From Cornus controversa (lineage: Eukaryota > Streptophyta > Magnoliopsida > Cornales > Cornaceae), in the NCBI GenBank assembly GCA_026545225.1, contig CM048845.1:36069001-36133000 (forward strand): a stretch of DNA of 64,000 nucleotides. Direction: 5' to 3'. Below are positions 22,392 to 35,025 of the stretch, piece after piece (positions within the stretch are counted from its first letter, which is position 1; every line of letters starts with the position of its first letter). Both the position numbers and the translations under genes were made by a program. Below the pieces are notes generated by a model. It did no database searches and was not told where the DNA came from. It worked only from the letters and a program-made list of their open reading frames with translations.

Positions 22392-25300
22392 ATGGCTGAG
22401 GTTTGTATAAAAACATGAATTTGGTTTACATCACTTAACAGAAACACTCCCGCTGCATGAAGCAGCATTTTCTGTCTGCTCACTTAATTTAGTTATTTCT
22501 TTAGCATGGACCTCAGGTTGATGTAAGATGCAATGATGTTGACTCGGAGCACAATTCGTTACTTCCTCTCCAAAAAGCACTTGAAGAAATAAGGTAAAGC
22601 TTAGGTATAATGCTGGCATGTTGTGCTTTCTCGGTCCTTCTTGCAGTGTTTTAATGAAATATTCACTTAATCATTACATACTTATACATATTTATTAGTT
22701 TTTTATTTTTTACTTTCCAATTTTTTGCTTTTCATTCTTGGTGTAGATCTGACAAAAATCTCATCCAGTGGAGTTGTGGAGATTCCATCTTCAAGTTGAT
22801 CACCATACTTTGCCTTCCGATAATGGTTCTTTTTCAATTCAAAATTAGTTGTGAATTGCATACTATGCCTTTTATAAAAGGCAATTAAATCTCTTTGAAC
22901 TATCATTTTCTTGCAAATAACCCGTTTAATTACTTGTGGCAAATAACCCCGTGAAGTTAAAGTTTTGCAAGTAGCTGCATGCTGACACTAAAAACAAACT
23001 TATAGATTGCGAAGCACAAGACTTTTATAGTGTTATGTCCATTATGCCCTTTGGAATTGATCTATATACTCAAGACCAGTTGTAATGATTTAAGATTATA
23101 GAACCAGATCTAGGCCCATCTCTGATCAGAAGTAAAATCTTTGCTCTTTTTAATGAACTTAAAATGTCTGTTAAACGCTTTTCTTCTTCATCATTCTTAA
23201 AAAAATTGAAAAAATGCACCTTTCACGTTTTACGATATCCTAATATTTTCCAACTTTTTTTTGAAGTTCAAATTAGGTTAATTTTTGGATTTAATTCTAC
23301 AATCAACAAATGCTAAAGGCTTCTAGTACCTGCTTCTCTGGTGCATTGATGGTGTAAGTCCGGCATTGCATAACTATTAGCAAAATGCCCCACCATAATA
23401 TTGAATCTCACACTCGCATCAAAACTGAAACTAATTCATTAGACCCAAATGTGTAAGAATTCGTGAGGGAAGTACAAGAATTCCAGAGGTTTATTCTTTA
23501 TACAATTCCCAATAATATATATATAGGTAAATGTGTATAAAAAAATAATAGAAGAGACCTGGTTCATTTGGATAGAAAGATTTAGAAATATGACATTTTA
23601 GTTATTCTAGTACACTTGTGGGGGAAGCAATTCCAGAAGGGATGACTATTGTTGTGAGATTTTGACAATCTATGATACAAATGGTGATTATGAGGATGAT
23701 GGGGGTGGATCTCATCATCTTCCATGCCATCCAAAGACAATATTCAGTCAAAAGAAGAGACCCATATAGAAATATACAGAAACATAACATTTTAGCTATT
23801 CATGGACACTTGTGGGGGAAGCAATCCCAGAATACAAAAGAGATTGAGGAGTCAAAGTTTTTAGGTAATCTGCAAAAAGTTGATAGTTCAGTACAATGTA
23901 AACCTGTAAGCTGAAGAGCAGTACAATATTCGAAGATTGCTTGTGCTTGTATTGGTTCACCTACTCTTGTTGCAGAGAGAAGCTTCGGAGTCAATCAGGT
24001 CGGTTGCACAAAATACAAAAGAGATCAAGGAGGTAATTCACCTGCACGCCAAAGATGGCAAACTCATTGAGCTGGCCGTTCTACTAATGGTAGCTCGGGA
24101 AAAGGTTATGGAACCAATCACCTTTGAGGGCTGTGAAAATTTTACTTCAAGTGGATGCTTGACACTTCGTGAATGTGTTGTCATTGAACTTGCGGCTCAA
24201 ATTCATTATGAGTATAAATTAATGGGTAAAAGTGAAGAGAGGAAGTTGGCTCGAATTCATGAGGAGTTGAAGGAGGTGATGGTGTCTACACTACTGTTAC
24301 TTGAAATTTTGGAGAGGGCTGGTGATGCTATTGAAGCGTATCTTAACCTAGAGCGAACTAATGTAAGTTGTAATTGCATAAATTTCTTATGCTTAGTGCT
24401 TTGTCAATTCACCAGAAGGGAAAGAGATACAGTATATTTTGTTACGGTTCCTTGGGGATTTATGAGTAGATTGGAACATGTTGCCTTTTTGGCCCTTCTG
24501 TTTTTATTGTACATTATTCATTTGTATTATTTTCTGTGCATTCTTATCTCTTCTCTTTTATGATTTTATATATTCATTTCTAGTAAATTTGATGTTTCCT
24601 ACAGGCATCAAAGGAACAGGTTGCCCAGGAAGTTGCTGGGCTTCTTGCTGATGCAGGCTTCACTTTGAATTCCGAAGACACTGATTTAAGCGACATAGTG
24701 GACTGGTTTTTCTATTTTCAATTCTCTTTTTGTTTCTTGTTTTGTCTTCCCATCTTTCATCGTTTATTTGGTTTCCGAATAAAATTAACCTGCCTTACTC
24801 AGAAAATACAATGAAAGACAAACCCTCGATAATGAAGTAATACTAATGAGTTTTACTTTGTCTTGACATGTATTACCTATGTGATTGCAAAATTTACCCA
24901 ACCATGCTGATCTTTCAATGCTAAAGTGATCCTGTCCAAGATGAGAGTGGAGAATCAGGTCATTGGTTGATTTCTTCTTGTTTGGACACTTGATTTTCCT
25001 ATATATGTGTATATATATATTATTTTTGCGGCAAGAAAATACAAAAATGATTATTTTTGCAGAATATCTAAAAGAGAATACAACTGTAATTTTTGTGTTC
25101 ATTCTTTTTTGGTGTAGAGGAGCCTACAAAATGTGGATCTGAATGTCAGGATGTTTGTGTGTCATATTCACAACAAGGCGATTCTTTCAACAGAAATGTA
25201 AGAAATTATTATATAAATTCTCTTTGTTGCCATTTGTTTATTCCTTGTCTCCCTCCCCTTTTTTTTATTTTTATTTTTCGTGATTTACACTTTTCATGTG

Positions 25301-25946
25301 TTGGTAGAATTATTTCCCTGTACTGTTTTCCTTGTGCCTTACAAAAATATTTGTTTATATACAGTAACCATTATATATTGTTCATTTTTTGTAAGAATGT
25401 TTGTTTTCAGTAACCACCTTATATTGTTCCTTTTTTGTGAACCATATAAACAAAAATAGAAAAAGGTGTAGTGTTGGTGAAATATTTCTGTATCTCGTTG
25501 TTTGTTTGCTATTTTAGTTTTTTTTTACTTCTCAGAGTTGGAGGTCACTTTATTTTTTGAAATTTGAATCTGGCATCTTGTATATCTTGAATAATAATAG
25601 GTATACAGATATGTATTTTGGGGCTACTTAGCATTTAGTGTGTGCTCTTCCATTTTTTTTATTTTGGATTTCAACCCGATTGACATAATACCTTCCTTGG
25701 CAGCAAAAGACGATAAATCATGTAACAGACAAGTTTAGCTTTCCAGGTGCACGAAACTATGGGACCTTCCGAGGTCGGTCTGCAGTTTCAACTTCTGATT
25801 TTCAGCTACTAAGTGCACGTTTTCACTCAGAAGTCAGATTATGTGCAAGAGTTCCTGGAGAAGGACATCATGTTGCAAGTCTTCCTTCCACCAAGCGATG
25901 GGCTAACTGCATGTCGTTGGTAAAGAGAGGTTTAAAATGGTTGTAG
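22392..25946 (+). CDS. Unidentified plant gene or gene fragment, multi-exon model
   Basis: Family not recognised. Exons joined by plausible GT..AG borders: 22,392-22,400 (MAE), 22,505-22,593 and a part from 22,747, which join in phase as MAEHGPQVDVRC then LQKALEEIRSDKN. A possible exon ends near 23,900 (GKQSQNTKEIEESKFLGNLQ). A long helical exon (about 23,971-24,363) contains IRSVAQNTKEIKEVIHLHAK and LARIHEELKEVMVSTLLLLE. Then come 24,606-about 24,700 (ASKEQVAQEVAGLLADAGF), 25,118-25,197, and a last exon, about 25,705-25,946, ending VKRGLKWL. The middle exons are uncertain, so this could be a pseudogene. The helical, Leu/Glu-rich core suggests an intracellular protein. No signal peptide or membrane segment is evident in the core. 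Confidence 0.45.
23586..23830. repeat. Duplicated 50-bp segment inside the gene model
   Basis: Bases 23,586-23,636 and 23,780-23,830 both read through ACATTTTAG, TATTC, ACTTGTGGGGGAAGCAAT and CCAG with few changes. The second copy runs straight into coding-like sequence (QNTKEIEE). A related QNTKEIKE stretch occurs in the next exon, so this may be exon-level duplication. Confidence 0.7.
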
Positions 25947-26389
25947 ATTTGCTGTCAGGATGTTTTGCATGGGATTACTTGTACGTGTGGAATTCTTATT
26001 ATATTATGAAGGATTTCTTGTCTTGCTATTTTATCTTTTTCTTTGTATTTTGGGGGTTCAATTACATAGAATTTGACTTTGATTTGCTTGTGAGCAAGCA
26101 TTGTTTTTATTCCCTGTACGAGTTCTTATATATCTAATTGACAGTTGTTTGAACTGTATTTATATATTTGCCATGATAGTGGTAGATGGTGTGAATGATG
26201 AGGAGTAATGGTAGCAGTTTGATGAGTAGGAAAAATAGTAGAAGTTTTAGGCAGTCATAAGATGGGGATTTGAGTAACATATATAATCTAGGAAACATAA
26301 ATTTGCCGTTCTTTTTTGTTCATTTGGGTGTCGTTTAAAGTTTGCTTTGCTTGGGAGGGAGGAGAGGAGAGGAGGGATGGAGTAATTAA
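25947..26389. other. Probable 3' flank of the gene model
   Basis: AT-rich and T-rich sequence after the last stop, then a GGAGAGGAGAGGAGG purine block near 26,360. No coding region supported. Confidence 0.4.
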
Positions 26390-26814
26390 GGGTGTGTTTG
26401 GTAACGGTTTATGTTTAGTGATTTTTGTTCAATTGTTTATATAAGCATTGTTTATGTTATATTACGTGTTTGTATAAAAAATCAAATTTATGATACAATA
26501 TATAAAAAAGAAATCAAAATGAATGAATGATACAAGTACAAAATATCATTTTCAAGACAATTGATGCCTTTTTAATTTTGTCTGCACTTGATAATTATAA
26601 TATTTTTATACCTTTTTATAATTTTTTTTAATTTCCTCACTTTTAGTTTTGTTTTTTAATAAAATTAATATAATCACCATTTTAGATTAAAAAAAATAAG
26701 AAATTTTTTTTTTTTTTAATAAACATAAACACTAAAATACCATTTTGGTGTTTCTTTGACAAATTTATTTTTATAAACAACAAATACTAAATATAAACAG
26801 TTACCAAACGAACC
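26390..26814. mobile_element. MITE, 425 bp, with terminal inverted repeats
   Basis: The left end reads GGGTGTGTTTGGTAACGGTT. The right end is the inverted match, ending AACAGTTACCAAACGAACC. Homology extends about 35 bp inward. TTAA flanks both ends (26,386-26,389 and 26,815-26,818), a candidate target duplication; TTAAG is also possible. The interior is AT-rich with no coding capacity. The GTGTTTGGTAAC type of terminus is common among plant hAT-like MITEs, but the flank does not show an eight-base duplication, so superfamily is uncertain. Confidence 0.8.
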
Positions 26815-26989
26815 TTAAGTTTTCGTTGTTGGTTAGAAGTGAAAGGAAGAAAATATTTCGTTCCACTTAAAGCGTGTAGAAGAGGATATCTCCATTGAAA
26901 AATGAAACTAATGAAATGAACTTTTATTTTGCAAAATTTATCTTTCTTGTCAGGATATCTCAAATGGAATGATGTGATCCTTTGAATGC

Positions 26990-28734
26990 TACCGTCTTCT
27001 CAATTACAGAATATGACTTTACACTGAAATTGATTTTGAACAAACCCAACTTGATAATGATTCACTGAACGATCTATCCATGGATTTTTCAGACAAAATT
27101 CTTCATCAAACCTCTCCAATCATTGAAGAAATAGAAACCATTAATGTAGGAACCCTGAAAAACCCAAGAGAATTGAAAATCAGAAAGGTGTTAACCAAGC
27201 CACAAAGAGATGCCATGATCCTTCTTCTATCCCAATACCAAGATGTCTTTGCTTGGTCTTATCAAGATATGCCCGGGCTAAGTACTAACATGGTGGTCCA
27301 TCACTTACCCCTCAAGCCTGATATGAAACCAGTTAAACAAAAACTTCGCCGACGGGTCTCAAAGTCAAAGAAGAGATCCAAAAGCAATTCGAAGCCGGGT
27401 TTCTAGTTGTGTGCAATTATCCTGAATGGTTAGCCAACATTGTGCGGTGCCAAAGAAAGATGGCAAGGTCCGGGTGTGTGTTGATTATTGAGATCTAAAC
27501 AGAGCAAGTCCAAAAGATAACTTTCCACTTCCACACATTGACATATTGTTGGATAATACTGCAAAATACTGTATGTTCTCTTTCATGAATGGATTCTCCG
27601 GGTACAACCAAATCAAGCTCGTAGAAGAAGACTATGAAGAGACAGCTTTCATTAGACCATGGGGAACTTTCCGTTACCAGGTTATGCCCTTTGAACTGAA
27701 AAATGCAGGAGCCACCTATCAGAGAGCTATGACCACACTCTTTCATGATATTGTGCACAAAGAAATAGAAGTGTATGTGGACGATATGATCACCAAATCA
27801 GTCTACGAAGATCACCTTATAAATCTCAAAAAGGTATTTGATTGATTTTGTAAATACTAACTTAAGCTTAATCCTGCAAAATGCACTTTTGGTGTAGCCT
27901 CTGGCAAGCTATTGGGATTCATTGTCAGTCACAAAGGGATCGAAATTAACTTATCCAAGATCAAAGCCATCATAGACATGCCGCCCCCAAAAACTTAAAA
28001 GGAGGTCCGATCATTTTTGGGAAAAATCAACTTTATCAACCACTTCATAGCTCAGCTCACTGCCACATGTGAACTAACTTCAAACTCCCCAAAAAGAACC
28101 AACCCACCCATTAGGATGATAAATGTCAAGAAGCCTTCAACAAAATCAAGACATACCAACTAAATCCTCCAATCTTGGTGCCTTCAGAGCCAGGATGACC
28201 ATTACTCCTTTATTTCTCAGTGCTTGACTAATCTATGGGATGCGTGCTTGGACAACATGATGTTACGGAACGCAAAGAGCAGGTCATTTACTATCTCAGC
28301 AAGAAGTTCGCTGGTCATGAATCTAACTACTCTCCTTTAGAAAGAACCTATTACGCACTGACATGGGTGGCACACCGGCTCATTATATGCTAGCTACAAC
28401 CATACATTTGACTGCCTAAATGAATCCCCTCAAATACATCTTTGGAAAGCCATCGTTGACAGGTTGCATTTCCAAGTGGCAGATACTACTCACAGAATTC
28501 GACATTACATCATGCAAAAATCAATTAAAGTTGGGGCAATCGCTGAATACCTTGCAGAAAATCCTCTGGAGAATTATCAGCCAATGGAAACAAACTTTCC
28601 AGATGAAGCTATCCTCATAGCAGTAGAAGATTCACTTCATTCACCAGATGAGTGGAAAATATACTTTGATGGAGCCATAAATGAGAAAGGTTCAGGCATC
28701 AGAGCAATTTTGACTACCAACAAGGGCAATACAC
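26990..28734 (+). pseudogene. pol: Tat/Ogre-type Ty3/gypsy pol fragment (RT and RNase H)
   Basis: The N-terminal part holds the segment before the reverse transcriptase (DVFAWSYQDMPGL, then HHLPLKPDMKPVKQKLRR), typical of Tat/Ogre pol. The RT core follows, with FSFMNGFSGYNQIKL, ETAFIRPWGTFRY, VMPFELKNAGATYQRAM and the intact catalytic VYVDDM near 27,775. RNase H-like pieces follow (LSKKFAGHESNYSPLERTYY; DEWKIYFDGAINEKGSG, a second RNase H-like start). Frame changes near 27,350 and 27,840 and several stops disable it. The left end fades near 26,990; the right end is cut at 28,735 by the E1 LTR. Integrase is absent from the window and may lie beyond it. Confidence 0.85.
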
Positions 28735-29175
28735 TGATAGGCGTTGAATGTTGCATTCTAGTCTCTTAATTTGCATATTTTATTCTCTTAGTAGTAGATT
28801 ATTTGTGATTTTACTCTATTTTTATGTTTTTTGTATTTTTAGGGCTTTAATGATTATTTCAGTTAAACCATGATTCTTAGGCTTTTAAAGATGATATTCA
28901 AGAGGGTTATATAAAGCCTACATCAAGTAGACCAAGTCTAGCTAATATTTCAACTCAAAATAGCCCAAGGAAAAGGTTGAAGAGAATTATAACTGCTTAA
29001 GAGTATTTTGGGCTGAATTCTACGCATAACGCATTTTTAATCCCATTTTGGGAAACAACTCATAACTCTTATTTTCGAGCATCAAAATGGCTCAATTCCC
29101 ACATGGGTTGAACGAAATTCGATTCTAAACGTTTTTATAATTAACAAAAATTTCGTGAATCGGACTTTTTGGGCG
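28735..29175 (+). mobile_element. Element E1: 5' LTR, left part, interrupted by element B
   Basis: Starts TGATAGGCGTTGAATG inside the Tat/Ogre RNase H. The five bases before it (TACAC, 28,730-28,734) would be its target duplication. It aligns with the first part of the B LTR but is much more diverged. It stops at TTTTTGGGCG (29,175), and the sequence resumes at 50,946. The last five bases, GGGCG, are repeated at 50,941-50,945 as the target duplication of B. Confidence 0.9.
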
Positions 29176-30553
29176 TGATCGGCGTTGAATGTTGCGCATT
29201 CTAGCCTCTTAACTTATGTATTTTATTCTCTTAGTGATAGATTATTTTGTTATTTTACTTTGTTTTAGTGTTTTCTGTATTTTCAGGGCCTTAATGATTA
29301 TTTCAGTTAAAACCAGGATTTTGGGCTTTTAAAGATTACATCCAAGATGGTGAGATGAAGCCTACATCAAGGAGATTCACTCAACCATTTATTTCAACTC
29401 AAATCAGCCAAGAAAGAGGTCCAAGAGAATTGCAGCTGCTTAAGAAGGTTTCGGGCCTGAAACCCAAATCTGCGCATAATACAGTCTTAATCCCGTTTTG
29501 GAAAATGGACCAGAAGTCTTATTTCTGCTGCGGGAAACCCTAATTTATTCCTAATTGGATTAGGACTTTGGTGTATTCTCTTGGGGAATAAAATGAAGAC
29601 TTGGAGGCTGAATTGGGAGACAACGAGAGATTAGACAGAGAGATTGGAGAGTCTGAGAGGGCTGAGAAGAGAATAGAAACATATTGCAGAGCCATTGGAG
29701 AACAAAGTCATATGCATAATTCAGAAAGATGATGTCTTCTTCCTCAACGGTTGAAGCTTCTTCTTCTACCATGAGCGGCTAGTTCATCCACTAGGGTTTT
29801 GATGTAGCCCTAACAAAGCATCAATGGTTTGATTGTTTTAATTATTGGGGACTTTTATATACATGCATAGATTGTGTAATTCAGAGGATTCTTATTATAG
29901 AATTGAGCAATAAAAGTCTTGTAAATTCAATCTCAATAATTTCTTATCTTGTCTTAGATATTTAGTTGTTGTTATTGAACTCAATCTCTCTTGTTTTCTG
30001 TGATCATGAGAGAGATTATTGCACAATGGCAATCACTGAATATATTGTTATGAGCTTTGATGGATTATGCCTAGAGAAGATGAACCATACTGCACCCTAG
30101 ATTAGAGTAGTTAGGCAGATGGCCCATGCCAATCGAAGATAGTCCATGGCTTAGCCTTAATCATATGTTATCTTCTTGACGGATGAAGGTGAGCTTGTAG
30201 CCACCAACACCATTTATGCATGATGTAATTCCCCTATAATTGATTCAATTGACCATTGATTGTGGAGTTAGTGGTGAAGTCAAACACCCTAGATTTCTCT
30301 CATATTATCTTCACTATCTATTTACTTTGATTTATTTTATTTTATCTTTTTAATTAATTTAGTTTAAAAATCAGAATTCTTTTCTTTTAAATTTAATTAT
30401 AATTAATTCCGTATTCCAACTCATCAGACCATAATCCCTGAGGTACGATACCCCTTCCTTTCGATAGCTCTATTATGCAAGGAATTCGTTCTATTGCGAA
30501 GTGTGAAAATTTTTAATTGATATACTTTTTGAGTCACACTCACACACGAATCA
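29176..30553 (+). mobile_element. 5' LTR of element B (145-bp internal deletion)
   Basis: 1,378 bp against 1,523 bp for the 3' LTR. The difference is one deletion at about 29,525, where the 3' LTR holds the segment from after TCTTATTTC to before TGCTGCGGGAAA. The deletion probably arose after insertion, since flanking target duplications are intact. Confidence 0.95.
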
Positions 30554-30558
30554 ATTTT

Positions 30559-30575
30559 TGGCGCCGTTGCCGGGG
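30559..30575 (+). other. Primer-binding site of element B, tRNA-Asp type
   Basis: TGGCGCCGTTGCCGGGG is complementary to the 3' end of plant tRNA-Asp (GUC), the primer used by Athila-like elements. It lies five bases after the LTR end. Confidence 0.9.
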
Positions 30576-30698
30576 ATTATCTATTTGATTGATTGGATTT
30601 TATAGAATTAGTATTAATTGGATTTTTAGTTTAGGAAATTTTTATATTTTATTTTTGATTTTGTTTTTGTTTTCTTTTCAGGTGCTTCTGGCTAATAT

Positions 30699-33188
30699 AT
30701 GCAAGGTCGTCGTTCTGTAGCTGATCCTTTGATACTTCTTGATCCTGAGCCTGAACGTACTCTTAGACAACAGAGGAACATCCCTGTTGATACAATTGTG
30801 CAAGAGGAAGAATTAATTGAAGACATGGCAGAAGAGAGGAATAATAACCTTGTTCCTAATGCTGATGGAGAAAGAGCTAGATTGCTGAGGGACTACTATG
30901 TTCCTGAGACATATACCTCGCCAGCAGGTTTTCAATTGCCTAATGTCACAGCACAGAATTATGAGATCAAGTCCAGCATTATTCAGATGCTACCATCTTA
31001 TTTTGGGCTGACTCAAGAAGACCCTTACAAGCATCTGGATGACTTCATTGAAGTGTGCTCAACTACAAAAATTCACAACTTCTCTGAAGATGCTTTCAGA
31101 ATGAGACTTTTTCCATTCTCTCTGAAATACAAAGCAAAGTATTGGTTTAACTCTCTACCAGCTGGTTCTATCACGACTTGGACTCAGATGCAACATGAGT
31201 TTCTCAAGAAGTATTTTTCGATAGGGAAGACCAATCAGTTCAGACGTGCTATTACTGGTTTCTCCCAACATGAGGGGGAACACTTTTATGAGACATGGGA
31301 AAGATTCAAGGACCTTCTTAGGAAGTGTCCCCATCATCAAGTTCCTAAGTGGCAACTAGTGCAGAGTTTTCATGAAGGGCTGACAGAAGCCAACAGACAG
31401 ATGGTTGATGCGTCGTGTGGAGGTACTTTTATGTTGAAGAGTGAAGAAGAGGCATGGACCTTATTTGAAAATCTTAGTGACAACTCGCTATAACATGTGT
31501 CCTTTACTCATTCTAGCAGACCTGCCACTACAAGGAAAACTGATGGGATTTATGAGGTTGGTGCTTCAGAAGCTATGCCAACTGATATTGATTTAATTGC
31601 ACAGAAGGTGGCAACAATTATGGCTGCCAATCAAACTCCTTCTGCTTCAAATTCTTCATTGCTAGGCCCTTGTGAATTTTGCTCTAGTCCTATGCATAAC
31701 GTGAGCAATTGTCCTTCAATGGGGTAATTTTCTGATATTCAACATGAGCAAATTCAAGCTACTTTCACTGGACCAATGAATCCTCCACGAGGTAATACTT
31801 ACAATCCCACATGGAGGAATCATCCTGGTTTTTCTTACAGTAACCAAGGGGCAGCAATGCAACCATCATATCAACCTAGGACTTTTGTGCCTCAACAGCA
31901 ATATCAAACACAAAGTCCTATGGCCCAAAGAATTTCTGCTATTGAAGATAAGCTGACTCTTACCTTGTCTAAATTTGACAAGCTTGATTCTCTCATAGAG
32001 ACAGTGCAAGTTACTGCAGCAACAGTACAATCTACAGTTCAGCTAGTGCAGTCGCACTCTCAATCCTTTGCCAAACTGGAATCTCAGTTTGGACAACTTG
32101 CTACTTCATTATGCAGAAGAGAAGAAGGGAAGCTCCCTAGTCAACCAATTGCTAATCCAAGAGGGATGCAAGCTTCCACAAGCAACCCACACCATGAGCA
32201 AGTTCAAGCCATTACCACTTTGAGAAGTGGGAAAGTAATTGACAATAAGGTGGGTGAGAAGAAAGAAGAAGAAAAAGTGACCACAAGTCCAAGTGCTGAA
32301 ATTCCTTATGAGCCCAAGGCTCCTTTCCCACAACGTTTCCTAGAAGCATCTAAATTGGGGAAGCAAGGGGACAAGCTGCATGACATGATGGAGGTATTTC
32401 GCCAAGTGAAGATTAATTTACCACACCTTGATGCCATCAAACAAATTCCTCCTTATGCAAAATTTTTGAAGGACTTGTGCACTCAGAAAAGGCGTTCTAA
32501 AAGCCATGTGTCAAAGAAAGTGATGCTGCCACAACAAGTAAGTTCAATAATTCAGTAGTGTACTCCTCCCAAGTACAAAGATCCTGGTGCTCCAACTATC
32601 TCATGTATTATTGGGGAGCACCATGTGGATAAAGCTCTTCTTGATTTGGGTGCAAGTGTGAATTTGCTACCCTATTCAGTCTACTTACAATTGGGCTTGG
32701 GAGAATTGAAGCCTACCTCGGTGATATTACAATTTGCAGATAGATCAACAAAGCAACCCCGAGGAATCATAGAAGATGTGCTCATTAAAGTGGACAAGTT
32801 TTACTTTCCTGTTGATTTCATTGTACTTGACACTGAGCCGGTTCACAATCCGAAGAGGCACATTCCAGTGATCCTTGGTCGACCTTTCTTAGCTACTGCT
32901 GATGCTTGCATAAATTGTAGGTCAAGGATCATGGATATTTCATTTGACAATATGAATGTCAAGCTTAATGTGTTCAATGCTATCCAACACCCTCCAGATC
33001 AAAGTGATGTGTTCTGCATGGATGATATTGATGAATGTGTAGAGGAATTTGTTTCATCCTCTATATCTCGAAACTCCTTAGAGGTATGTAAGTCTCTTTA
33101 TGACTTTGAGAACATTAATGATGAAGGGTTGTGTGAAGAAGTGCATGCTATGCTAGAAGTGGATGCTATTCAGAATACTCCACCATAG
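30699..33188 (+). pseudogene. gag-pro: gag-protease of element B, with in-frame stops
   Basis: One reading frame from the ATG at 30,699 runs through gag and protease. It is interrupted by TAA at 31,491-31,493 and 31,725-31,727 and by TAG at 32,556-32,558 and 33,186-33,188. Gag carries PSYFGLTQEDPYKHLDDF, KAKYWFNSLPAGSITTW, HETWERF-like and CPHHQVPKWQ blocks, then the zinc knuckle CEFCSSPMHNVSNC. Protease (about 32,625 on) has DLGASVNLLPYSVYLQLGLG with the catalytic Asp, and PVILGRPFLATADACI. The 31,725 stop is shared with element D but not with A. The gag product could only be made in truncated form. Confidence 0.9.
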
Positions 33189-34942
33189 AGAATTCCAATT
33201 GAGCCACTACCTTCTCTCTCTAGCACTCCCCTAGTGCCTTCATTGGAGTCCCCTCCAGAATTAGAATTGAAGCCTTTGCCTGACAAATTGAAGTATGTAT
33301 TCTTGGGGGCACAGAAAACTCTTCCTGTTATAATTGCCTCTGATCTAACAGAAGTTCAAGAGAAGAGCTTAGTAGAGGTTTTATACCAACATCGTGAAGC
33401 AATTGGATGGAGTGTTGCTGATCTTAAGGGCATTGATCCCTCGATTTGCATGCACAAAATTCATCTGGAAGAAGGATGTAAGCCAACCAGAGAGGCACAG
33501 AGGCGACTGAACCCCAACATGAAAGAGGTGGTAAAGAAAGAGGTTGTCAAGTTACTTGATGCAGGAATTATTTATCCAATTTTTGACAGCAAATGGGTGA
33601 GTCCGACACAAGTGGTTCCAAAGAAATCTGGTCTTACCATTGTCCCTAACTCTGTGGGGGAGCTTGTTCCACAACGTACTGCCACAGGTTGGCGTGTTTG
33701 CATTGATTACAGAAAGCTCAATTCTATGACAAGGAAAGATCACTTCCCTCTTCCATTCATTGATCAAATACTTGAAAGGTTAGCTGGTCAGAGCTATTAT
33801 TGCTTTCTGGATGGCTACTCTGGTTATAACCAAGTAGCTATGGATCCGAAAGATCAAGAGAAGACCACTTTCACTTGTCCCTTTGGTACTTTTGCTTATC
33901 GTCGTATGCCCTTTGGATTATGTAATGCTCCGGCTACATTCCAGAGGTGTATGATGGCCATCTTTTCTGACATGGTGGAAAAATTCTTGGAGGTGTTCAT
34001 GGATGACTTCTCTGTTTTTGGATCATCCTTTGAACACTGTTTGAGCAATTTATCACTTGTGCTTCAAAGGTGTCGAGAACAGAATTTGGTACTTAGTTGG
34101 GAGAAGAGCCATTTTATGGTGAAAGAAGGTATTGTATTGGGTCATATTATTTCAAAGAGGGGCATTGAAGTTGATAAAGCAAAGATCAACCTAATTGCAA
34201 TTCTGCCTCATCCAACTTCGGTAAGGCAAGTTCGATCTTTCTTAGGCTATGCCGGGTTCTATAGAAGATTCATCAAAGATTTCAGTAAAGTGGCTCGACC
34301 ATTGTGCCATTTGTTATCTAAAGATGTTCCCTTTATCTTTGATGAGGATTGTGTGAAAGCTTTTGAAAAGCTTCGGTCTCTGTTATCCTCTGCACCAATT
34401 ATGCAGTCTCCAAAATGGGCTATACCTTTTGAAATCATGTGTGATGCCTCTGACTATGCAGTGGGAGCCGGTTGGGACAGAGAGAAGAAAAACGACCACA
34501 TGTCATCTACTACGTTAGTAAGACTCTCTCTGATGCCTAACTCAATTATACAACCACAGAGAAAGAGCTTCTAGCTGTAGTATTTGCCTTGGACAAGTTT
34601 CGTTCTTATTTATTGGGGTCCAAGGTGGTTGTCTACTCTGATCATGCAGCATTGAGACACTTATTGGCAAAGAAAGAAACCAAACCGCGTCTTATTCGGT
34701 GGATTTTATTGCTGCAAGAATTTGATTTGGAGATAAAAGACAAAAAGGGGACAGAGAATGTGGTTGCGGATCATTTATCTCGGATTGAGTTTGAGCCGGT
34801 GATCGATGCATTACCTATTCGAGACTCATTCCCGGATGAGCAATTATTTGGAATTGCGTTGATGAAAGTTAATGGCCAAAGGTTGAAGCATTGTGTGGAA
34901 GGATGTGTGCCAAAAAGAGACGTAGAGTTCGTCGACTTGTAG
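33189..34942 (+). pseudogene. pol: Reverse transcriptase-RNase H of element B, fused to a post-integrase tail
   Basis: Same frame as gag-protease up to 34,574. It shows VCIDYRKLNSMTRKDHFPLP, FLDGYSGYNQVAM, TFTCPFGTFAYRRMPFGLC and the catalytic FMDD (near 34,000), then RNase H. One base is missing near 34,480, shifting the frame, and a TAA lies near 34,542 in the continued frame. The second segment (34,589-34,942) has the RNase H end and the [17 protein letters not shown] linker. After DEQLFGI it jumps straight to [16 protein letters not shown], which in D follows the integrase. So about 1.2 kb encoding the whole integrase is gone, and the joint keeps the frame. Confidence 0.9.
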
Positions 34943-35025
34943 GATCCCGTCTATCCGACTTAATCCCTTCGGAGAGTCAATCGTCTCCTACGGACGTTAA
35001 ATTGTAGGTTCTGTATGTATTTCTA
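34943..35025 (+). other. Non-coding start of the pol-third ORF spacer of B, up to the D insertion
   Basis: Matches, in opposite orientation, element D 40,210-40,300. It ends with TTCTA (35,021-35,025), the target duplication of D. The spacer resumes after D at 45,737. Confidence 0.9.

Noticed and set aside
30559..30575. tRNA-Asp gene
   Set aside because: Only the 17 bases complementary to the tRNA 3' end are present; no cloverleaf. It is a primer-binding site.
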